Positions 43,308 through 52,039 are shown, numbered from the stretch's first letter. The stretch is DNA of 64,000 nt from Nocardia thailandica NBRC 100428 (GCF_000308795.1 NZ_BAGK01000106.1:1-64000), one strand, 5' to 3'. A program made the numbers and translations. Notes: generated from the letters alone by a model not told the origin.

Positions 43308-43360
43308 GTGTGTCCTCACCTCGTGTTCTGTCTCTGTCTCCAGATTATCTGATCCAACTT

Positions 43361-43387
43361 CTTGCACTCTCCTGTGGTGAGTGCTAA
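43361..43387. promoter_or_regulatory. CIRCE-like element (HrcA operator)
   Basis: CTTGCACTC (43361-43369), a 9-bp spacer, GAGTGCTAA (43379-43387). The consensus is TTAGCACTC-N9-GAGTGCTAA; the right half is perfect and the left half has two mismatches. It lies between the divergent MerR-type and hsp20 genes, 77 bp before the hsp20 start. Flanking copies of TTATCTGAT (43345-43353 and 43414-43422) may be the MerR-type protein's own sites. Confidence 0.75.
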
Positions 43388-43463
43388 ATAATATCTATGT
43401 CAGATGACAGAGGTTATCTGATGATCAGCCTACCGAGATGGGAGTGAGTTGGAGGTGGCGACC

Positions 43464-43883
43464 ATGCTGATGCGTACCGATCCGTTCCGTGATCTGGACC
43501 GTCTGACGCAGCAGGTGTTCGGCACGGCGGCCCGGCCCGCGGCCATGCCGATGGATGCCTGGCGCGACGGCGACGATTTCGTCGTCGAGTTCGATCTGCC
43601 GGGTATCGATCCCGATTCCCTCGACCTGGATGTCGAGCGCAACGTGGTCACCGTGCGCGCCGCGCGCCCGGAACTCGACACCGACCGGTCGATGATCGCC
43701 GCGGAGCGCCCCCGCGGGGTGTTCAGCAGGCAGCTGTTCCTGGGGGAGAGCCTGGACACCGACCGCATCCGCGCGGACTACCGCGACGGTGTGCTGCGGC
43801 TGTCGATTCCGGTGGCGGAGAAGGCCAAGCCGCGCAAGATCGAGATCTCCCGCGAGCCCGAACGTCAGGCCATCAGCGCCTGA
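43464..43883 (+). CDS. small heat-shock protein (Hsp20 family)
   Basis: A 139-aa alpha-crystallin chaperone: [33 protein letters not shown], then the conserved [35 protein letters not shown] region. It holds unfolding proteins without ATP. ATG 43464 has GGAGG 8 nt upstream. Its region carries a CIRCE-like element and a divergent MerR/HspR-type gene, so heat-shock control is likely by HrcA, by the MerR protein, or by both. Confidence 0.92.
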   Translation: MLMRTDPFRDLDRLTQQVFGTAARPAAMPMDAWRDGDDFVVEFDLPGIDPDSLDLDVERNVVTVRAARPELDTDRSMIAAERPRGVFSRQLFLGESLDTDRIRADYRDGVLRLSIPVAEKAKPRKIEISREPERQAISA

Positions 43884-43901
43884 ATCCCGTGGGAGGCCAC
43901 G

Positions 43902-44018
43902 ATGTCTTCCCCGACCATGCCCCCGCGGCGCGCGCCGCCCGCGAGGCCACACCGCGGAGTTCCGTGGCGGCGGAGCCCGCGCGACCGTCCCGTGATCCGC
44001 GTCGACACGAGGAGGTGA
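43902..44018 (+). CDS. tiny basic ORF after hsp20 (tentative)
   Basis: A 38-aa Pro/Arg-rich frame (SPTMPPRRAPPARPHRGVPW…) with GGGAGG five bases before its ATG. It is followed by GAGGAGG and an 11-codon frame (ATG 44019) before a strong hairpin. It could be a real micro-protein or a leader peptide; composition alone does not decide. Confidence 0.25.
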   Translation: MSSPTMPPRRAPPARPHRGVPWRRSPRDRPVIRVDTRR

Positions 44019-44073
44019 TGTATCGAAGGAACCGCGAATCATGCGTCACATGAGCTGAAGTACGTCTTCCCTG

Positions 44074-44109
44074 CCGGTTCGGGGCCGGCGCTGTCCGGCC
44101 CCGAACCGG
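44074..44109 (+). terminator. 15-bp perfect hairpin
   Basis: CCGGTTCGGGGCCGG (44074-44088), a 6-base loop and CCGGCCCCGAACCGG (44095-44109) form a perfect stem without a T-run. It probably ends the hsp20 transcript or works as an attenuator before the next gene, whose ATG is 40 bp away. Confidence 0.75.
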
Positions 44110-44148
44110 TTCATCCGTCCGACAACGCGTTTCGAGGAGGATCCAGCG

Positions 44149-44361
44149 ATGAACGTCCTGCCGAACGTCCCCGAGGCCGACCTGATCGAGCAGCAGACCT
44201 TCGTCCGCGACGACGACCGTGACCTCGGCCTCGACCCGGGCGCCGTGCGCGTGGCCGCCGACCACGGCATCGAATCCGCCGACCTCGCCGATCGCATCGA
44301 ACAAGCCTGGAGCACACCCTATGCCGACGATGACGACGACTTCTCCTGCCTCGCCTGCTGA
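44149..44361 (+). CDS. small acidic protein, unknown
   Basis: A 70-aa acidic protein (NVPEADLIEQQTFVRDDDRD, YADDDDDFSCLAC at the end) with a very strong GAGGAGGATC site before ATG 44149. The end has a CxxC pair. The N-terminal VPEAD…EQQ pattern recurs in small actinobacterial proteins of unknown function. The last 41 bp overlap the cold-shock-domain gene in another frame, so the two are probably translated in sequence. Confidence 0.65.
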   Translation: MNVLPNVPEADLIEQQTFVRDDDRDLGLDPGAVRVAADHGIESADLADRIEQAWSTPYADDDDDFSCLAC

Positions 44362-44710
44362 GCGTGCCGCGGACGACACGCACACCCACCCCGACGGCAC
44401 CTACCCGTCGTGGCAGCCCGGCCGTGTGGCCTGGTTCGACGCCGAGAAGGGCTTCGGGTTCCTCAATCCCGACCGTGGCGGCTACACCGTGTTCTGCGAC
44501 TACACCGCCATCGACGCCCCCGGCTACCGGACCCTGCGCCCCGGGCAGCGCGTCGTGTTCACCGTCCGCGACACCCCACGAGGCCCCGAAGCCGAACGCG
44601 TCCTGACCTACGCCGAGCCGGGCACGGCCGCCCCCGCCCCTCGATCACGGGTGGCGGTCGCGTCCCGGTTCCGGGGGGCGCGTTGCCGTCGACTCCGCGC
44701 CGCCGCCTGA
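44321..44710 (+). CDS. cold-shock-domain protein with unusual RNP2
   Basis: A 129-aa protein. Residues about 33-95 form a cold-shock domain: WQPGRVAWFDAEKGFGFLN (RNP1 KGFGFL kept) and YTVFCDYTAIDAPGYRTLRPGQRVVF. The RNP2 block, VFVHY in CspA, is VFCDY here, replacing the base-stacking His with Asp. An acidic/His lead and a basic Arg-rich tail flank the domain, so nucleic-acid binding differs from the standard CspA at 50686. It overlaps the preceding small gene by 41 bp. Confidence 0.75.
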   Translation: MPTMTTTSPASPAERAADDTHTHPDGTYPSWQPGRVAWFDAEKGFGFLNPDRGGYTVFCDYTAIDAPGYRTLRPGQRVVFTVRDTPRGPEAERVLTYAEPGTAAPAPRSRVAVASRFRGARCRRLRAAA

Positions 44711-44736
44711 CCCTCCAGCCGTCACCGAGGATTGCC

Positions 44737-44910
44737 ATGCTGACCGACGACCGCGGCCCCGTCACCGGCCGCGCACCCCAGCCCGCCGAACCCGTCGTAC
44801 GGTGGCCCGACCCCAGTCCCCTCGACTACTGGTGGACCGAGATCATGGACGGGGTACCGCCCGCCGCCGTCGAGGCGCGAAGTGCCTCGGCGCGCGCGTG
44901 CGGTGGCTAG
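44737..44910 (+). CDS. small hypothetical protein
   Basis: A 57-aa frame (AEPVVRWPDPSPLDYWWTEIMDGVPPAAVEARS) with GAGG 6 bases before ATG 44737. It follows the cold-shock-domain gene by 26 bp and seems to end the run of small stress-type genes. No known domain. The aromatic WWTEIMDG patch hints at a real protein. Confidence 0.4.
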   Translation: MLTDDRGPVTGRAPQPAEPVVRWPDPSPLDYWWTEIMDGVPPAAVEARSASARACGG

Positions 44911-44920
44911 GCTGCGGTGC

Positions 44921-45349
44921 ATGCCAACCCGACTCGACAATGTCGGCATCGCCGTCCGTGACATCGATGCCGCGATCGCGTTCTTCACCGACCTCGGCCT
45001 GACGTTGCTGGGCCGTGACCGCGTCAGCGGGGAGTGGGCCGACACCGCCGTCGGGCTCGACGGCAACACCGCCGACATCGCGATGCTGGCGGCGCCCGAC
45101 GGCGGCAGCCGGGTCGAACTCTTCCAGTACGTGCACCCCGACGCGATCGACACCGATCCCGTCCAGCCGAACCACATCGGCATGCACCGCATCGCCCTGG
45201 CCGTCGACGACATCGACGCCGCGGTCGAGGTCGTGCGCAGACACGGCGGCGACGTCCTGCGCGGGATCGCCCGCTACCAGGACGTCTACCGGCTCACCTA
45301 CGTCCGCGGACCCAGCGACATCCTGGTCATGCTCGCCCAGGAGCTCTAG
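44921..45349 (+). CDS. VOC/glyoxalase-family protein
   Basis: A 142-aa protein of paired beta-alpha-beta-beta-beta modules: LDNVGIAVRDIDAAIAFFTDLGL, a metal-ligand-type Glu in VELFQYVHP, HIGMHRIALAVDDIDAAVE and LTYVRGPSDILVMLAQEL. It resembles methylmalonyl-CoA epimerase/glyoxalase proteins; the reaction is not assignable. It starts 10 bp after the small hypothetical gene. Confidence 0.88.
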   Translation: MPTRLDNVGIAVRDIDAAIAFFTDLGLTLLGRDRVSGEWADTAVGLDGNTADIAMLAAPDGGSRVELFQYVHPDAIDTDPVQPNHIGMHRIALAVDDIDAAVEVVRRHGGDVLRGIARYQDVYRLTYVRGPSDILVMLAQEL

Positions 45350-45380
45350 ACCCTCGCTTCAACGTCCTCGAACCGGACGA

Positions 45381-46520
45381 TCACGCGTCCTCGGTCGCGA
45401 ACCACCCGGAGGGGGAGAGCTCGGTGCCCATGCGGGGCACGTACTGGTCGAAGTACACGCGGGAGACGAGTTCGCGGCGGGAGCGGACGCCGGCCTTGTC
45501 GAAGACCGACTTCAGGTGGTCCTGGACGGTGTAGGCCGACAGGTGCAGGGTGGTGGCGATCTCCTTGGTGTCGATGCCCTGCAGCACGAGCTGGGTGACG
45601 TCGCGTTCGCGCGGGGTCAGCCCGAACGCGGCGACGACCAGGGCCACGATCTCCGGCGGTCGCGCCTCCTCGATGGTGACCACGACGTCGCCCTCGCGGT
45701 CGCGGAAGGCGCTCAGCGGCCCGGCCTGCAGGACCAGCCACATGCCGTGCGTGGTGCGCAGCCGGCAGCGCGGCGGCACGGGCGTCTCGCCGCGGGCGTA
45801 GCGGCGGGCGGCGCCGACGAGCGCGGCGACCGGGCACAGCGGGTCACCGTGCGCGGGGCTGTCGGCCAGTTCGGCGATCCACTGCTCGGCCGCGGGCGTC
45901 ATCTGGGTGATCTCGTCGTCGGGGCCCACGATGATCACCGCCGGGCCTGCCCCCGGCACCGGGGCGACGACGTCGGCGATGCGGGTCAGCAGGCCCGCCC
46001 GCACGCCGCGGGCGAACGGCGCCGCCAGCGAGGCGAGGAACTCGGTCTCGGCGGCGTCGAACGGGCGGTCGTCGGGGCCGCGGAACAGCGCCATCGCGCC
46101 CCAGATCTCGCGGCCGTCGCGGAACACCAGGCGCGCCTCGTCGCCGAAACCGAAGCGCGGCATCATGAATCGCGCCATCCGGGTGGACCGGTGCACTTCC
46201 CCGTCGGTGACCAGGTGCACGCCCGCCGCGGGGGTCGCGGCGCGGGCCAGCTCGGTGAAGGCGGTCTGCTCGACCGTGCCGTATTCGATGAGCCCGAACT
46301 CGTGGTCGTGGGCGTCGCGCCCCTGCAGGTGCCCGTATTTGCGGGCGCTGGTCAGCATGTGGGTGGTGGGGTCGTGGGTGCCGACGCACGCGCTGACCCA
46401 CGGCACGGCCCGCCGCACCGACTCGGTGGCCTCGGCCAGGAACGTCTCGAGTTCCAGCCCGGCCCGGGCGACGACGTCGACATCCTGTCGCACCCGTTCC
46501 GCGGTCAGTCCTGCAGCCAT
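45381..46520 (-). CDS. LuxR-family regulator with GAF-like sensor
   Basis: A 379-aa regulator. The N-terminal 200 residues resemble a GAF domain (FLAEATESVRRAVPWVSACVG…, FGDEARLVFRDGREIWGAMALFRG), the middle a PAS-like stretch (VIIVGPDDEITQMTPAAEQWI), and the C terminus a LuxR HTH (FGLTPRERDVTQLVLQGIDTKEIATTLHLSAYTVQDHLKSVF split by a short loop). Such proteins sense a small molecule and activate a neighbouring gene. It is divergent from the FAD-dependent oxidase gene, the likely target. Start ATG 46520. Confidence 0.9.
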   Translation of the reverse strand: MAAGLTAERVRQDVDVVARAGLELETFLAEATESVRRAVPWVSACVGTHDPTTHMLTSARKYGHLQGRDAHDHEFGLIEYGTVEQTAFTELARAATPAAGVHLVTDGEVHRSTRMARFMMPRFGFGDEARLVFRDGREIWGAMALFRGPDDRPFDAAETEFLASLAAPFARGVRAGLLTRIADVVAPVPGAGPAVIIVGPDDEITQMTPAAEQWIAELADSPAHGDPLCPVAALVGAARRYARGETPVPPRCRLRTTHGMWLVLQAGPLSAFRDREGDVVVTIEEARPPEIVALVVAAFGLTPRERDVTQLVLQGIDTKEIATTLHLSAYTVQDHLKSVFDKAGVRSRRELVSRVYFDQYVPRMGTELSPSGWFATEDA

Positions 46521-46687
46521 CCTCCCAGTGTGGCCGACGCGGGGCGCGGGCGACATCCCAGGTTTCTGGGTGGCCGCGCTCCCAGACGCACCGGCGGGCG
46601 AATACCCGGCGAACGGGGATGGGCGTGGCCCGGCCGGAGCCCGCAGGATCCGGTGGTCGGACCGACGAGCAGATCACGAGGTATCCC

Positions 46688-48058
46688 ATGTCCACCGCCC
46701 CCGCCACCGCACTGCCCGCCCTGCTGCGCACCGGCTGCGCGCTCCACCTGCCGGGCGACCCCGGCTACGACGCGGCACGCATGCCCTGGAACGTCGCCGT
46801 CGATCAGCGTCCGGCCGCGGTCGCGGTGCCCCGCACGGTCGAGGAGGTCCGCGACGTCGTGCTGGCGGCCGCCGCGGCGGGGCTGCGGGTCGCGCCGCAG
46901 AGCAGCGGGCACGGCGCCGCGCCGTTGGGCGAGGTCGGCCTCGACGACGTCGTGCTGCTGCGGATGAACGAACTCACCGGGGTGCGCGTCGACGCGGAGA
47001 CCCGGACCGCGCACGTCGCCGGGGGAACGCTGTGGCAGGAGATCGTCACCGCCGCGGCCGCCCACGGCCTGGCCGCATTGCACGGATCGGCCCCCGACGT
47101 GGCCGTGGCGGGGTATCTGCTCGGCGGCGGCCTGTCCTTCTACGGCCGCGCCCACGGCCTGGCCGCGGACACGGTGCGCGCGGTCGACATCGTCACCGCC
47201 GACGGCGTCCTGCGCCGGGCCTCCGCGCAGGAGAACCCGCAGCTGTTCTGGGCGTTGCGGGGCGGCGGCGGCGCCTTCGGTGTGGTCGTCGGGTTCGAGA
47301 TCGCGCTGCTGCCGCTGGCCGATGTCTTCGCCGGGATGCTGCTGTGGGACCGGGACCGCGCCCCCGAGGTGGTGCCTGCGTGGGTCGAGTGGAGCCGCAC
47401 CGCGCCCGAGAGCGCGACGACCGCGCTGCGGGTGATGAGCTTCCCCGCGCTGCCGCACCTGCCGCCCTTCCTGTCCGGCCGCGACCTCGTCGTCGTCGAC
47501 GGCGCGATCCTCGAGACCGACGAGCGCGCGGCCGAGATCCTGGCCCCGCTGCGGGCGCTGGAACCCGAACTGGACACCTTCGCCCGCATTCCCGCCGCTG
47601 CGCTGCTGCAGGTGCACATGGACCCGCCGGGACCGACCCCGACCGTCGCCGAACACAGCGTGCTCGGTCCGCTCGGCGCGGAGGCGATCGCGGCCTTCCT
47701 CGACCGGGTCGGCCCGGGAACCGGCAGCGGCCTGATGTTCGCCGAACTGCGTCATCTCGGTGGCGCGCTCGCGCGTCGTACTCCCGGCGGCGGCGCGCTG
47801 TCCGCGCTGGCCGGTGACTACGCCCTGTTCTGTGTGGCGGTGGCGCCGACCCCCCAGGCGGCCGTGGCCGGTCGGGCGGCGGCGTTCGGTGTGGTCCGGG
47901 CACTGTCGCGCTGGTCGCTGCCGACCCTGCTGCCGACCTTCACCGAGACGCGGGTCGAGGGCGGCCGCTTCTACGACGGCGAGGACTGGTCGGCACTGTG
48001 TCATCTCCGCGCCGAACTCGACCCGCACCGGCTGTTCGTGGCCAACCACGACCTCTGA
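46688..48058 (+). CDS. FAD-linked oxidase (berberine-bridge-enzyme-like)
   Basis: A 456-aa flavoenzyme: the FAD-binding PP-loop region AVAVPRTVEEVRDVVLAAAA, APQSSGHGAAPLG with a His suited to covalent FAD attachment, and a C-terminal BBE segment DPHRLFVANHDL. The second attachment Cys of bicovalent enzymes is absent (GGGLSFYGRAHGL), so FAD is probably held by one link. It oxidises an alcohol or sugar-like substrate with O2. GAGG precedes ATG 46688. Confidence 0.9.
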   Translation: MSTAPATALPALLRTGCALHLPGDPGYDAARMPWNVAVDQRPAAVAVPRTVEEVRDVVLAAAAAGLRVAPQSSGHGAAPLGEVGLDDVVLLRMNELTGVRVDAETRTAHVAGGTLWQEIVTAAAAHGLAALHGSAPDVAVAGYLLGGGLSFYGRAHGLAADTVRAVDIVTADGVLRRASAQENPQLFWALRGGGGAFGVVVGFEIALLPLADVFAGMLLWDRDRAPEVVPAWVEWSRTAPESATTALRVMSFPALPHLPPFLSGRDLVVVDGAILETDERAAEILAPLRALEPELDTFARIPAAALLQVHMDPPGPTPTVAEHSVLGPLGAEAIAAFLDRVGPGTGSGLMFAELRHLGGALARRTPGGGALSALAGDYALFCVAVAPTPQAAVAGRAAAFGVVRALSRWSLPTLLPTFTETRVEGGRFYDGEDWSALCHLRAELDPHRLFVANHDL

Positions 48059-48061
48059 TCC

Positions 48062-48100
48062 CCGCCGGCCGGGGCGATGAGGGGTGCCCCGGCCCGGCGG
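48062..48100. terminator. convergent-gene hairpin
   Basis: CCGCCGGCCGGGGC (48062-48075) pairs with GCCCCGG-C-CCGGCGG (48086-48100), one bulge, 10-base loop. It lies between the stops of the oxidase gene (48058) and the DUF389 gene (48108). Confidence 0.65.
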
Positions 48101-48107
48101 TCCCGTC

Positions 48108-49082
48108 TCAGTCCCCGCGGTCGATCCGCCCGCCGACGTTGTGCACGAGGACCACGCTCGGGTGCCAGGGCACGACATCGTCCACGGCGGACTGCAGCAG
48201 CGACAGCGGCGGCAGGTCTGCCCCCGAGAGCACCGTGACGGTCGCGACGTCGCCGTGCAGGGTGACATCGAGGACCTCGGCGTGCGGATCGTCGCCGAGC
48301 CAGGCCCGGGTGGCGTCGGCGATCTGGCCGGCCCACAGCGTGGACAGCGAGTTCACCACCAGCGGCACCGCCACCAGCACCGCCGCGGCGGCGAGGACGA
48401 GATAGGCCCGGGTCCGGCGGGTGCCGTCCTGCCGGTAGCCGGTGAGCAGCAGCACCACGGTCGCCGTCACCACCATCGCCACGACATTCGACGCGAACAG
48501 CACGAACGCCCCCAGCGCGAGCGCGGGCGCCCCCGATCCCAGGCACACGCCGACCACGCCGAGCGGCGGCACCAGCGAGATCGCGATCGCCACTCCCGGC
48601 AACACGTCGCCGACGTCGCGGCGCACCACGGCCACGGCCGCGACCAGCCCGGTGGCGACCGCCGCGGTCAGATCCACCAGCTTCGGCGACGTCCGGCCGA
48701 GCACCTGGCCGTTGGACAGCACGTTGACCGGATTGGGCAGCAGTTGCGCGAACACGAATCCCAGCACGACCACGATCACCACCCCGGCGGCCACGAACAC
48801 CAGGCTGCGCCCCAGCAGCCCGCCCCGCCCGGTCACGATGCCCAGCGCGACACCCAGGATCGGCACCGACAGCGGGGCGACGATCATGGCGCCGATCACG
48901 GTGGCCGTCGAGTCCCCGATGACCCCCGAGATCGCGATCACACCCGACAGGACGAGCATGATCCAGAACGCCGACTGCTTGGCACGGATGTCGCCGTCCC
49001 CCAGGTCGAGCCGGTCGACGAGTTCGTCGGGAGTGCGCCGCTGGGACTGCGGTATGAGGTACTCGACGACGGTTCCGGCCAC
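48108..49082 (-). CDS. DUF389 membrane protein
   Basis: A 324-aa membrane protein with about six hydrophobic segments. The DUF389/TIGR00341 pattern is clear (FWIMLVLSGVIAISGVIGDSTATVIGAMIVAPLSVPILGV broken by a turn, and DVLPGVAIAISLVPPLGVVGV), then a small C-terminal soluble domain. Function is unknown. The GTG at 49082 has AGGAGGG just upstream; the longer frame to 49175 is Arg/Ser-rich and unlikely. Confidence 0.88.
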   Translation of the reverse strand: MAGTVVEYLIPQSQRRTPDELVDRLDLGDGDIRAKQSAFWIMLVLSGVIAISGVIGDSTATVIGAMIVAPLSVPILGVALGIVTGRGGLLGRSLVFVAAGVVIVVVLGFVFAQLLPNPVNVLSNGQVLGRTSPKLVDLTAAVATGLVAAVAVVRRDVGDVLPGVAIAISLVPPLGVVGVCLGSGAPALALGAFVLFASNVVAMVVTATVVLLLTGYRQDGTRRTRAYLVLAAAAVLVAVPLVVNSLSTLWAGQIADATRAWLGDDPHAEVLDVTLHGDVATVTVLSGADLPPLSLLQSAVDDVVPWHPSVVLVHNVGGRIDRGD

Positions 49083-49238
49083 GGGGATCCCTCCTGATCG
49101 GCGGTGTGGCCGCCACCGTAGGGACCGGCAGCGGTCCGGCACGTCACCCGTTGGGGATGAAATCGATCCGGACACGGAGGGCTCGGGCGGGCCGGCGTTG
49201 CCTGCCGCTTCAGGCGGCCGGCGGGCGCAGATCCGTCG

Positions 49239-50039
49239 TCACCGCCGCAACCGGTCGAGAATGCGCTGCACCTGGGAGCGGGCGACCGCCGCGAATTCCG
49301 CCCTGTCGACCCGGTTCTCGGCGGCACTGCCGTGGTCGATCAGGACCAGTACCGAGAGGTCACCGTCGAGGACGTCCAAGAGGTAGCGGTCGTCGAAGAT
49401 CGCGCCGGTGCGGTCCGCCGCGTGGATCCAGTGGCCGTAGGCGAGATCGTCGACATCGCCGGAGGTCACGTCGGACAGGCTGTCGCCGACGAGGCGGTGG
49501 TCGACGACCTTCCTGGCGGCGAACGCCTCCGGGGTGGCGCCGTCGGTCGGCTTCACGCGGATCCAGATCGCCGCGCGCGCCGACGAATCGGCACCCGGAT
49601 CCCCGTGGTAGACGCGGCATTCCAGTTCGCCCCCGCGGGGCGGCGTCCTGTCCTCGGTGTGCTTCGGCGCCTCGCGAGGCGGGCCGGCCCAGCGCACCAG
49701 CGGCGCGGGATCGACCAGGTCGCAGGCGTTGTCGACCTTCTCCGTCGCATAGCTCGCGGGCCCCGTCGCGGTCGACGGCGCGGTTTCCGCCGTCCCCCGG
49801 TCACCGACGACGACACCGATCGCGATGCCGACTCCCAGGGTCACCAGCAGCGCCACCACGCCCGCGATGACCGTTCCCGGCCCGACTCCGCGGCGGAAAG
49901 GTGCGGCAGGTCCCGTCGGGGTCGTGGCGTCCGGCCTGCGGGGGTGGGCTGCTCGAGCGGCCGGTTGCGGCGCGCCCGGACCCCCGGGTCGACCCGACTG
50001 CGGGCGGCCGCCGGTCGTGCTGGGCGCAGTGTCGGGCAT
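49239..50039 (-). CDS. single-pass membrane protein with DUF3558-like outer domain
   Basis: A 266-aa protein with a Pro/Arg-rich cytoplasmic lead, one helix (TVIAGVVALLVTLGVGIAIGVVVG, about residues 56-79) and an extracytoplasmic domain (NACDLVDPAPLVRWAG, ELECRVYHGD) with cysteines placed as in DUF3558 lipoproteins of Nocardia. No catalytic motif. ATG 50039 is taken because the longer frame runs into the repeat region. Confidence 0.75.
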   Translation of the reverse strand: MPDTAPSTTGGRPQSGRPGGPGAPQPAARAAHPRRPDATTPTGPAAPFRRGVGPGTVIAGVVALLVTLGVGIAIGVVVGDRGTAETAPSTATGPASYATEKVDNACDLVDPAPLVRWAGPPREAPKHTEDRTPPRGGELECRVYHGDPGADSSARAAIWIRVKPTDGATPEAFAARKVVDHRLVGDSLSDVTSGDVDDLAYGHWIHAADRTGAIFDDRYLLDVLDGDLSVLVLIDHGSAAENRVDRAEFAAVARSQVQRILDRLRR

Positions 50040-50085
50040 CGCGGTCCTGACGGCCTTTCTCCACTGTTCCGGGATGTCGTGCGAA

Positions 50086-50126
50086 TTGTATTGTGCGGCA
50101 CCGTAGCTTGTATTGTGCGGCACCGT
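50086..50126 (-). repeat. 22-bp direct repeat pair upstream of the DUF3558-like gene
   Basis: TTGTATTGTGCGGCACCGT occurs at 50086-50104 and 50108-50126, a 22-bp period (about two helical turns). Read on the minus strand the units lie upstream of the start at 50039 and include a TACAAT -10-like hexamer. They look like tandem regulator sites on a promoter. Confidence 0.65.
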
Positions 50127-50685
50127 TGGCGATCGTTCGGCGCGCGCCGGTGACGTCGCGACCGCGGCCCGCGCGTTCCGGCGGTCCGTGGCCGAACCCA
50201 GGGGAGCGGTGCACCCTGTCTCGGCGCCCGCGGAAGCGGCGGCGTCCGCCGATCACCGCTGCGCCGCGCCGTACCCGAAGCGCCGTCGGTCGCCGCGCGA
50301 CGCGCACGCGCACGATCTCGCCGATGGCGACGACGCGCAACGCGGCGAGCACGGGGGCCCGGCGCAGGCGAGCCGGCCGCTGATCCCGGCGCGAGAAGCT
50401 GCTGGACGCGCCGACGGTCCGGCCCACCGCGGCCCCCGACAAGCCCGACAGGTCGTGTCGGCCGTGGACAGGCGATGGAGCAGCCGTGTCCACACCCTGG
50501 CGGCGGCCGTCCTCGCTGAAAACCGAAGGCGTATCGGACATTCCCCGTCACGCGGCTGCCGGTGGAAAGCGGGCCGAGAAGTCCGGTGTGGCGCCCGCCG
50601 GGAAACCTTCCGCTGTGGCATGCTGGCGGACGAGGACGGGTTGTTGCACTGATCGCCCGCCTCGCAACAGGAAGTCGGACAAAAT
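50127..50685. other. gap without a convincing gene
   Basis: About 560 bp upstream of cspA. All open frames are Arg/Ala-rich shadows without ribosome sites or family patterns. The last part probably holds the long 5' untranslated leader usual for cold-shock genes; I could not identify a defined structure. Confidence 0.5.
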
Positions 50686-50889
50686 ATGTCGCAAGGCAGT
50701 GTGAAGTGGTTCAACGGCGAAAAGGGCTTTGGTTTCATCGCCCAGGACGCGGGCGGACCGGACCTGTTCGTGCATTATTCCGAGATCTCCGGCTCCGGGT
50801 TCAAGTCCCTGGACGAGGGGCAGCGCGTCGAGTTCGAGATCGGCCAGGGCCCCAAGGGGCCGCAGGCGCAGAGCGTCCGCGCGATCTAG
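50686..50889 (+). CDS. cold-shock protein CspA family
   Basis: A 67-aa canonical cold-shock protein: [16 protein letters not shown] (RNP1 KGFGFI) and [17 protein letters not shown] (RNP2 LFVHY), then [21 protein letters not shown]. It binds single-stranded RNA and DNA as a chaperone. AGGAAG lies upstream of ATG 50686. A GC hairpin follows the gene. Confidence 0.95.
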   Translation: MSQGSVKWFNGEKGFGFIAQDAGGPDLFVHYSEISGSGFKSLDEGQRVEFEIGQGPKGPQAQSVRAI

Positions 50890-50919
50890 AATCGCCGCGC
50901 CATCCGGCATCGCAGGAAA

Positions 50920-50950
50920 CGGAACCCGTGCCGCGCCGGCGCGGGTTCCG
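50920..50950 (+). terminator. hairpin after cspA-type gene
   Basis: CGGAACCCG (50920-50928) pairs with CGGGTTCCG (50942-50950), with an inner GCC/GGC pair. It lies 31 bp past the stop, without a T-run. Confidence 0.7.
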
Positions 50951-51511
50951 CGCTTTCCGCTGCCGAAACCGCCTGGTCCGGGACGGGCCGCGTGCCGTGC
51001 GGCCGGTGACGTCCTCGCTACCTGGACAGATGTGGCCTGCTCGCGTACCGTCGACAGGGCACCCGGTGTATTCGAGGGCCGGACGATATCCGCCGCCCGC
51101 CTGGTACGAGACGAAACCCGGAACACGTCCAGGCCTTTCTCCCGTCGAATTCCCCGCGCCGGTCACCACCGTTCTTTCCGCCGCCTGTTCGGCGCCGCCT
51201 CACGGCGTGAGCGGCCGACCCGGACACCGGTCACCCCGCGTGGAAAAGCCGAGACATCGAACCGGCATTCGTGCACCACGGGCGATTTCGCCCCACCGAC
51301 AAAGAACCGGAGAACACCTCTGATGAGCCCTACAGAATCCAGCGGACCCCGACTGTTCAGCCACCAGGATCCTGCCGTCGACTGCGTGCAGGCATCCGCG
51401 ACCACCGATCTTCGACCGATATTCCTGGCCGCCCACGCGGACGGTGACGAAGGACGCGCACGATCGGGTCGGGTCGGCAACCCGACCTGACCCGTCGGCG
51501 TCTCCCGTCGC
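50951..51511. other. gap without a convincing gene
   Basis: About 560 bp. A 55-codon frame from ATG 51323 (SPTESSGPRLFSHQDPAVDC) has only a weak upstream GGAGA and no known family; it could be a small gene but I do not call it. The rest shows mixed, slightly lower-GC sequence with no structure I can name. Confidence 0.4.
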
Positions 51512-52012
51512 TCAGGAACGCACCTGCGCGAAGGTGCCCTCCGTGATCACCGCCTCCGCGGGCAGCGGCCGGGTCAGCGACCACGTGGTGGTGAAGCGGC
51601 ACACCGCCATCCGCCACCGGCCGTCCTCGATCCGGTATTCGTCGTCGTACTCGCCGGTCCGGAGAGTCTCGGTGCGATCGAGCAGGTTGAGCTGGCGGAA
51701 GCGCAGTGTCCAGCGGCCGGTCGCGGTGTCCGGACCGGTGAGCGTGATGTCGGGGTGCATGCCGTGATGCATGTCGAGGACGGCGTGCTCGCCGTCGACG
51801 GTGTGCAGCGCGATCCGGGTGAAGATCCGCACCATCGGCTCGACGTCGTCGAACGCGCCGAGCTCGCCGTAGTCGATGCGGGCGCCGGAGCGGACGAAAC
51901 ACTCGCGGAAGGCCGCCGGGTCCTTGGCGTCGCAGGCCCGCCAGTAGCGGTATTTGAGGCGTTCGATCTCACGGATGTTCTCCAGGGCGCTGATGCGCTC
52001 GGCGAGGTCCAC
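51512..52012 (-). CDS. SnoaL-like (NTF2 fold) protein
   Basis: A 166-aa NTF2-fold protein with the usual SnoaL_4 start (RISALENIREIERLKYRYWRACDAKD) and HHGMHPDITLTG in the pocket region. Such proteins act as dehydratases, hydroxylases or isomerases on polyketide- or steroid-like substrates. GTG 52012. It is followed in the same direction by a gap; the SDR gene lies 27 bp upstream, and they likely form one operon. Confidence 0.85.
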   Translation of the reverse strand: MDLAERISALENIREIERLKYRYWRACDAKDPAAFRECFVRSGARIDYGELGAFDDVEPMVRIFTRIALHTVDGEHAVLDMHHGMHPDITLTGPDTATGRWTLRFRQLNLLDRTETLRTGEYDDEYRIEDGRWRMAVCRFTTTWSLTRPLPAEAVITEGTFAQVRS

Positions 52013-52039
52013 GCGTGCTCCTTCGGTCGTGCGATGCTG

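Noticed and set aside
49801..50541. Minus-strand frame through the 50 kb gap with an HTH-looking stretch
   Set aside because: The resemblance (LSGLSGAAVGRTVGAS) is short, with no supporting start or second domain.
51323..51490. 55-codon frame after cspA
   Set aside because: Weak ribosome site and no recognisable family; could be real but not supported.
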